Assembly: GCA_905116865.2 (NCBI GenBank)
Contig: CAJHNH020007523.1
Span: 420,247-484,246, forward strand
Source: Candidula unifasciata
Lineage: Eukaryota > Mollusca > Gastropoda > Stylommatophora > Geomitridae
Reading direction: 5' to 3'
DNA: 64,000 nt
Within the stretch, counting starts at the first letter, position 1. Each line of letters opens with the position of its first letter. The position numbers and the translations under genes are program-made. Positions 62,001 through 64,000 of this stretch are shown one piece after another. The notes below the pieces were generated by a model, which saw nothing but the letters and a program-made list of their open reading frames with translations, was not told the origin of the DNA and did not search any database.

Positions 62001-62859
62001 CAACATGAAGAAGGAGAAGGAAATATGGTAGGTTACAGTGTTACTATTGGTCATCTCCCTTCTGAGCCTTCACTCTTTGGGTACCAAGGAAAGCACTATG
62101 AGTTGATTTTTAACTAGTTCAACTGTCCTCTGGTGGTGAAAGGGTTAGTAACAGAATGTTGAATTAACAATCAACATCACAGCACTCGGGACACCCCCAT
62201 AAGCACTCCAACCTCACCTACAGCAGCAAGCAAAGAGTTAAAATTCCGATGGTAGCAGTAACTGTCTGATTGTATATTCGTCTTGCCTTTCCCCTGAGTG
62301 TCGAGCGCCAGCCAGATCCCCTTGTAACTCCTCGCAGTGCCATTCTCCTCAAACCGTAATGATCTATCTGTTCCTCGGGTCCTCACAACATCCAGCTTGT
62401 CACACATCAGTTCACCACTAAGTGGTGCAGAACCGGCCAGTCTATCTGCTCATTTCCCAACACACCGGCATGACCAGGAGACAATATACAAAGGATGCTA
62501 ACTACCCAGGACCTCTGAGGTGATGCTTGCCACTCTGCACGGAGCATGCCTGTGTTCACCTTTCTCAACATGCTCTGTGAGTCAGTTACAATGATGGCGT
62601 GTGTGTACAGCTAATTCTCAAGCCAGCTGAAGGCAGCAGTGACTGCCTCCACCTCCATTCTCAAACTAGACGTTGTGATATCATATGCCAGACTTTGTTG
62701 CGCCAAGCGACGTCTATTCACTTAATAACAGATGGGTACAAATTTTACAGTAGCTAACTTACGAGCTGGGTTGAACAGAACCGCCTGGAAATACACCACG
62801 AGGTCAGAGAGTTCTTGGGCAATATTTTTAGAACGTTCTTGTCTCTGAATTTCCATGCT
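44996..62859 (-). CDS. PLCG1: Phospholipase C gamma gene, seven 3' coding exons
   Basis: Phosphoinositide-specific phospholipase C of the gamma class, which cleaves PI(4,5)P2 to diacylglycerol and IP3 downstream of tyrosine kinases. In transcription order the exons are 62763-62859, 59742-59814, 55546-55716, 52794-53023, 50160-50315, 48361-48449 and 44996-45193 (or 45160). All six junction phases agree. The product covers the link before the Y half ([13 protein letters not shown]), the Y half ([37 protein letters not shown]), a C2 domain (NPVW to [16 protein letters not shown]) and a charged coiled-coil tail. The NQTPD-type Y half, [12 protein letters not shown] and the helical tail favour gamma over beta or delta. 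PH, EF, X half, SH2 and SH3 parts lie beyond 64000. The vertebrate symbol is used only as an orthologue label. Confidence 0.93.
45187..45300 (+). pseudogene. RTE-type reverse transcriptase piece abutting the last PLC-gamma exon
   Basis: Reads [20 protein letters not shown] and [14 protein letters not shown]. The 26-bp block GATACCTCTGTCAACCAAAG plus CAAATC occurs at 45189-45214 and 45255-45280. The first copy contains the outer acceptor of exon 44996-45193 on the other strand. Confidence 0.75.
45425..45785 (+). mobile_element. RNH-1 LINE 3' fragment
   Basis: [40 protein letters not shown] text and CCCGAGCGCTGTATTGTCAA, with a TCAACTCAAAAC tail. A poly(C) run and GAAGAAGAAG stretch precede it (45336-45408). 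Confidence 0.85.
46103..48075 (-). mobile_element. RNH-1 LINE fragment with internal minisatellite
   Basis: The left end (complement) holds the family 3' end GATTCTTAATTCAACATTCA. The RNase H text continues to DRSRSE-like and [21 protein letters not shown] words. A 33-bp block is then multiplied from 46355 to about 48055 before the family text resumes at CTGCTTGGTGGTGAACT (- strand). Confidence 0.85.
46355..48055 (-). repeat. 33-bp minisatellite, about 50 units
   Basis: Unit on the + strand: CATCCAGCTTGTCATACATC then AGTTCACCACCAA, 33 bp, with some 30-bp units lacking TCA. On the - strand each unit reads [11 protein letters not shown], a variant of the [11 protein letters not shown] words of the RNH-1 RNase H. 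Because the unit is a multiple of three, long frames remain open in several registers; these are not genes. Confidence 0.97.
48361..48449 (-). CDS. PLCG1: PLC-gamma exon, C2 end
   Basis: The acceptor is CTTTTGCAG and the donor AAAG|GTACGT. It completes a Gly codon and encodes [20 protein letters not shown] plus VHINIKNPK. This matches the last C2 strands of PLC-gamma (GYR.V.L.N.YSE.L...SLL). It ends in phase 0. Confidence 0.95.
48467..48950 (-). repeat. Minisatellite upstream of PLC-gamma exon 48361-48449
   Basis: About eleven units of ~41 bp. The + strand word is AACACCTAGAAGAATTAACC then TTTTCACCATCCAAGTGAG. On the transcribed strand each unit reads TTAATTCTTCTAGGTGTTAT, which resembles a 3' splice site. 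It begins 17 bases from the true acceptor. Confidence 0.9.
49110..49290. repeat. G-rich and (TAC)n simple repeats
   Basis: GTGTGTGTGTTTGGGGGGGG at 49111-49130 followed by irregular TTACTACTACTAC runs. Confidence 0.85.
49290..49690 (-). pseudogene. RNH-2-like RNase H LINE remnant
   Basis: The - strand gives [20 protein letters not shown] and [20 protein letters not shown] with [10 protein letters not shown], matching the order of 22590-22838. Confidence 0.65.
49745..50100. repeat. (GCT/ACT)n trinucleotide repeat
   Basis: About 350 bp of mixed ACT and GCT triplets ending in CCACCACCACCACC. The poly-Leu, poly-Thr/Ala and poly-Val/Ala frames across it are artefacts. It ends about 60 bases from the donor of exon 50160-50315. 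Confidence 0.95.
50160..50315 (-). CDS. PLCG1: PLC-gamma exon, C2 core
   Basis: The acceptor is ATTTTCAG and the donor CAAG|GTAAGT. It encodes [29 protein letters not shown] and [23 protein letters not shown]....P.L.F.RF.V...LGQAT is a typical PLC C2 pattern. Confidence 0.95.
50385..50910 (+). repeat. SINE-like repeat, family A, split by a LINE
   Basis: The left part 50385-50513 (GTCTGCGAAGGTTTCAGAGC, AGTCGACTAATTATCAG) and right part 50748-50910 (GAGATATCAGGAACCAACAG, GTGAACGCTAAGAAGAAG) join at TGCATGTGCC. Confidence 0.88.
50514..50747 (-). mobile_element. LINE 3' fragment with 10-bp TSD
   Basis: Flanked by TGCATGTGCC at 50504-50513 and 50748-50757. The - strand encodes [38 protein letters not shown] and [14 protein letters not shown], a Cys/His tail like that of the I-like LINE but diverged. 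The left edge TTCTTCTTCTGCGTTCGAC is the complement of the GAA tail. Confidence 0.9.
50990..51470 (-). pseudogene. LINE reverse transcriptase tail, relative of 1999-2544
   Basis: The - strand gives [36 protein letters not shown] and [18 protein letters not shown]. The + strand left edge ATCATCATCATGTAGCAG is the same (ATG)n tail. Confidence 0.8.
51470..52785. repeat. Minisatellite next to a PLC-gamma splice donor
   Basis: About 21 units of ~61 bp: AACCAACTGACCAATCAAAC, AACCAACCAACCCTCAACTC and AACCAATCAACACATCTACCC. The last partial unit ends within about 10 bases of the donor of exon 52794-53023 (- strand). Confidence 0.94.
52794..53023 (-). CDS. PLCG1: PLC-gamma exon, end of Y half and start of C2
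   Basis: Exon of 230 bases; acceptor ATCACAAAG, donor TTTGG|GTATGG. It encodes [20 protein letters not shown], then [15 protein letters not shown] and [27 protein letters not shown] is the end of the PLC barrel; V.VLGGRNL..PFV.VEV is the first C2 strand set. A minisatellite in the intron ends about 10 to 15 bases from the splice donor. Confidence 0.95.
53024..54009. other. PLC-gamma intron, unassigned
   Basis: 53580-53710 is purine-rich (GAAAGAAG-type). At 53736 TTCAAAATGGCGGACAGCAG resembles a YY1-type start context but opens only five codons. No exon is supported. Confidence 0.4.
54010..54195 (-). repeat. SINE-like repeat, family A, truncated
   Basis: The + strand reads CTTCTTCTTCTTCTTCGTTC, ACTGGCTGTGAATTCCGGCG and GGGCAGCTGTACTCCGACTT. 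Confidence 0.82.
54196..55545. other. GC-richer unassigned block in a PLC-gamma intron
   Basis: Base composition differs from the flanks. 54273-54319 forms a long imperfect hairpin (outer CCACAGG/CCTGTGG, inner CCCCAAAG/CTTTGGGG). Short frames such as 54221-54409 (+) and 55070-55291 (-) match nothing I recognise. Confidence 0.4.
55546..55716 (-). CDS. PLCG1: PLC-gamma exon, core of Y half
   Basis: Exon of 171 bases between a CTAACCAG acceptor and an AG|GTAAGC donor. It encodes [12 protein letters not shown], then [15 protein letters not shown] and [25 protein letters not shown] carries the Arg and Tyr of the substrate pocket. The usual GxRxDSSNY signature is altered here to FFRLTSTNF; the rest fits the family well. 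Confidence 0.95.
55801..55960. repeat. Poly(C)/poly(A) tracts
   Basis: Runs of C at 55801-55812 and 55849-55858 and of A at 55941-55958, in a PLC-gamma intron. Confidence 0.8.
56048..56335 (+). repeat. SINE-like repeat, family A
   Basis: TCCCTGTGTGAGTTCCAGGG, AAAGTCGACTAACTGGAAGC, CAACCAGAAATTTCCGCCAG and GGTAAACGTGAAGACGAAGA. Confidence 0.9.
56378..56517. mobile_element. TTAA-type MITE, 140 bp
   Basis: Ends CTCTTTCAGTCACAG and (complement of the right end) CTCTTTCAGTCCCATTGG form an inverted repeat. TTAA follows on the right; the left side is AAAA. A related piece starts TTAACCCTTCAGTCCCAAGG at about 58953. Probably piggyBac-mobilised. Confidence 0.6.
56690..56893 (-). repeat. SINE, family C
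   Basis: The + strand has AAGGGTTTTATCCCAAATGG and ends ACCACTTCGCCACAGTGACC, the complement of the tRNA-like head. Confidence 0.75.
57094..57362 (+). mobile_element. Family A SINE-like element, full length, 11-bp TSD
   Basis: Flanked by CTCCCCACAGC at 57083-57093 and 57363-57373. The element is 269 bp: it starts TCCCTATGTGGGTTCTAGGG and ends GAACGCGAAGAAGAAGT. This fixes both family limits and shows that it inserts by target-primed reverse transcription. No protein is encoded. An internal pol III promoter is not clear. Confidence 0.94.
57640..57760 (+). mobile_element. Penelope-like fragment with mutated hammerhead-like motif
   Basis: CTGATGA at 57688-57694 is followed by a GGC/GCC stem with ACTATA loop, then GCAA and ACG..CGT. 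This is the order of the type I hammerhead found in Penelope-like elements, where the core reads CTGATGA...GAAA. Here GAAA is GCAA, which should abolish cleavage. Stem I pairing is weak. Confidence 0.5.
58035..58405 (+). repeat. SINE, family D
   Basis: The tRNA-like head ends in GTTCCGGGTTCAATCCCCAG (B box GGTTCAATCCC). The body has GGGTAGTGAGATCGGATGCC, AAATCCCTTGGCAGTTAGAA and GCTACAGAGCCTGTGTACTG, ending GAAGAAGAATGGAGC. A related copy lies at 27865-28135. Confidence 0.82.
58590..58700 (-). pseudogene. Short RNH-1 LINE remnant
   Basis: The - strand reads [18 protein letters not shown], matching KADVV..LW.QVNSAE of the family. Confidence 0.6.
59005..59425 (+). pseudogene. LINE reverse transcriptase tail with C2H2-like zinc finger
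   Basis: Near-continuous frames give [12 protein letters not shown] / [40 protein letters not shown] and [20 protein letters not shown] with SHLRTHT. The best preserved of the reverse transcriptase tails; the C2H2-type end is characteristic of this LINE group. A TGA follows at 59420. Confidence 0.85.
59742..59814 (-). CDS. PLCG1: PLC-gamma exon, SSF motif
   Basis: The acceptor is TTTCAG and the donor CA|GTGAGT. Two bases complete an Arg codon, then [20 protein letters not shown] and FII. The SSF motif holds the serine that contacts the substrate phosphate in PI-PLC Y halves. The phase joins exactly to IIQYNQNQ in the next exon. Confidence 0.87.
59815..61099. other. PLC-gamma intron, mostly unassigned
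   Basis: A poly(G) run lies at 60391-60409 and an (ATG)n tract at 60722-60742, probably the tail of an unclassified retroelement in 60500-60745. No exon is seen. Confidence 0.4.
61100..61435 (+). mobile_element. RNH-1 LINE 3' fragment, frameshifted
   Basis: TTTGGATATTTTTCTGTGGG, GTGTCGGGAAATGAACAGGC and GACCAGGGGTTCTGGTTGAC follow the RNase H end of the family. Confidence 0.75.
61436..61875 (+). pseudogene. RNH-2 LINE RNase H remnant
   Basis: [34 protein letters not shown] and [14 protein letters not shown]. The final RNase H Asp (in ERADRLA) is kept. Partner of the split remnant at 22590-24915. Confidence 0.8.
61918..62015 (+). repeat. SINE-like repeat, family A, 3' part
   Basis: AAGGAACCAATTTCTGGAAC, CAGTCCAGAAGTGGACGAAC and a TGAAGAAGGAGAAGG end. 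Confidence 0.75.
62159..62740 (-). mobile_element. RNH-1 LINE in a PLC-gamma intron
   Basis: The - strand reads [30 protein letters not shown] and [20 protein letters not shown], ending GATTGTTAATTCAACAT. TCTGTTA on both sides is a possible 7-bp TSD. It lies 23 bases downstream of the donor of exon 62763-62859, in sense orientation to PLC-gamma. It is the apparent source or sister of the copy at 18296-18955. Confidence 0.85.
62763..62859 (-). CDS. PLCG1: PLC-gamma exon, entry to Y half
   Basis: The acceptor is TCCTCACAG and the donor C|GTAAGTT; 32 codons plus one base. It encodes [20 protein letters not shown] and [25 protein letters not shown] is the matching stretch in the vertebrate gamma enzymes. 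The last 32 bases and the donor recur in the NDUFS3 intron at 18296-18333. The 5' limit assumes phase 0 entry. Confidence 0.86.
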
Positions 62860-62924
62860 CTGTGAGGACATTAATAACAAACAATAGTCAGGCAAAATTA
62901 CACATCAAACAAAGAAATCTGGGG

Positions 62925-63115
62925 GTCTTCATGAGTCAAACTGCTTGCCTCATGCTCTGAAGGTCGTAGGTTGATTTCACAGACTGTGTCATTTGGTTCA
63001 TGAGTGCAATTGCTATAGAGATCCTTGGGTAGTCTGGAGCTACAGAGTTTGTGCTTTGTGTGATGATCTCAGCAGGTCATTAGCCATTCTGTGGGGAGAC
63101 TGAGGGATAAAACCT
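62925..63115 (+). repeat. SINE, family C
   Basis: tRNA-like text CATGCTCTGAAGGTCGTAGG then TTGATTTC, body GTCATTTGGTTCATGAGTGC, GGAGCTACAGAGTTTGTGCT and GACTGAGGGATAAAACCTGA. Confidence 0.75.
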
Positions 63116-63415
63116 GATGCCATAAAGCTGACCAAATGGGATGAAACCTGATGCAATAAAGTTGACCAAACGGGATAAAACCTGATGCAATAAAGTTGAC
63201 CAAATGGGATAAAATCTGATGCAAAAAAGCTGAGCACATAGGATAAAACCTATTGCAATGAGGTAGAGCCAAATGGGATAAAACCTGATGCAGTAAAGTT
63301 GACCAAATGGGATAAAATCTGATGCAAAAAAGCTGACCACACAGGATAAAACCTGATGCAATAAGGTAGAGCCAAATGAGATAAAACCTGATGTAGTAAA
63401 ATTGAGCCTCTCGAC
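63100..63415 (+). repeat. Minisatellite grown from a SINE 3' end
   Basis: About nine units of ~34-40 bp: GGGATAAAACCTGATGCAAT then AAAGTTGACCAAAT. The word GGGATAAAACC is the 3' end of family C, and the array begins where the SINE at 62925-63115 ends. Confidence 0.92.
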
Positions 63416-64000
63416 CTTAATCAAAAACATATGTTACAGCTTACTGCTTGCCTCAACAAACAGTCAACTTTGATTTATAATTCATAATAAAGTAAAATGA
63501 AAAATGATTTTTCACAGAAGAGGCTTCATACCCTGGGTGTACCAGTTGGAGAAGCGAGACAGGAAAACCATGCGAGAGACACAGGTCATTACATCAGCCA
63601 GAACAGAATGGGAGTTGTTAGCCTAACAACACTTGGAGACATATTCAGGAGGAGATGGAGCAAGTATGATCATGTCCGATGAGGATGATCTTTAAAAGAA
63701 CAATGAACAAAGTAAAGTATCTGAAGAAACTTCACACAGAAGATATATCATGCATATGGTGCTAAACCCAGGGCTTTTTTCTGACAGTATGCAAAAGGTA
63801 CACTTTTTTTTTAAAGCACTGAGTTTTCAGTTCTACAATAGCAGACACTTTGTGATGAGTACTGGCACCCTTTGTAAACACTTTTTGATGAGTTAGATGC
63901 ATATCCTTTACAGGAAATTGCAGAACCAACCCCAGTATTTTTTTGGCTGTTGCAGTTTTTTTAGGTAAATTTATGTTCCGTAGTTTGCTATTAAAGAAAC
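63416..64000. other. Right edge, mostly unassigned
   Basis: 63480-63690 has a short + frame of no known family. At about 63768 CCCAGGGCTTTTTTCTGACA resembles the hAT-like end at 15603. No further PLC-gamma exon is visible. Confidence 0.4.

Overview
This window is animal nuclear DNA, most probably from an invertebrate and plausibly a gastropod mollusc. The evidence is small phased exons with GT/AG junctions, kilobase introns, and a very dense mix of LINE remnants, tRNA-like SINEs, hAT, piggyBac and pogo/Tigger debris and minisatellites. The species assignment is an inference. No bacterial operon, rRNA gene or CRISPR array is present.

Two conserved host genes can be read, and they converge. 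On the + strand, NDUFS3 (30 kDa iron-sulfur-fraction subunit of mitochondrial complex I) has six exons: 7060-7146, 11360-11481, 12757-12882, 13913-14038, 18983-19102 and 21230-21391. All phases match and the protein runs to its stop codon. The first coding exon, with the start and most of the transit peptide, was not found. On the - strand, the 3' half of a phospholipase C gamma gene has seven exons: 62763-62859, 59742-59814, 55546-55716, 52794-53023, 50160-50315, 48361-48449 and 44996-45193. They encode the catalytic Y half, the C2 domain and a coiled-coil tail. Its 5' part (PH, X half, SH2, SH3) lies beyond position 64000. About 22 kb of repeat-rich DNA separates the two 3' ends.

Almost everything else is mobile DNA in nested layers. 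One I-superfamily-like LINE (22839-24793) keeps a long reverse transcriptase/RNase H frame and has an 11-bp target-site duplication (TSD). It sits inside an older RNase H LINE remnant. A second RNase H LINE family (here RNH-1) is present in more than a dozen truncated copies. A third type leaves reverse transcriptase C-terminal tails, some ending in a zinc-finger-like motif. A roughly 270-bp SINE-like family (here family A) has the same (GAA)n tail as the I-like LINE. Other SINE families (B, C, D) have tRNA-like heads. A decayed piggyBac transposase (41440-43110) carries a SINE and a LINE insertion, each with an exact TSD.

The most unusual parts are these. (1) 31644-35443: two 1.56-1.59 kb TTAA-flanked piggyBac-like elements in inverted orientation around a Tigger/pogo-like transposase fragment whose helix-turn-helix codons are expanded as 39-bp tandem units; the right element lies at a TTAA inside that transposase frame. 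(2) 18296-18955: an NDUFS3 intron carries a copy of the end of a PLC-gamma exon, its splice donor and the adjoining LINE, ending at the LINE 3' end. (3) NDUFS3 introns carry long tandem arrays whose units resemble 3' splice sites, including one that resembles the true acceptor and exon start that follow it. (4) A 33-bp in-frame minisatellite of about 50 units has grown inside an RNH-1 LINE copy. (5) A SPIN-like hAT element lies in the NDUFS3 intron after exon 7060-7146.
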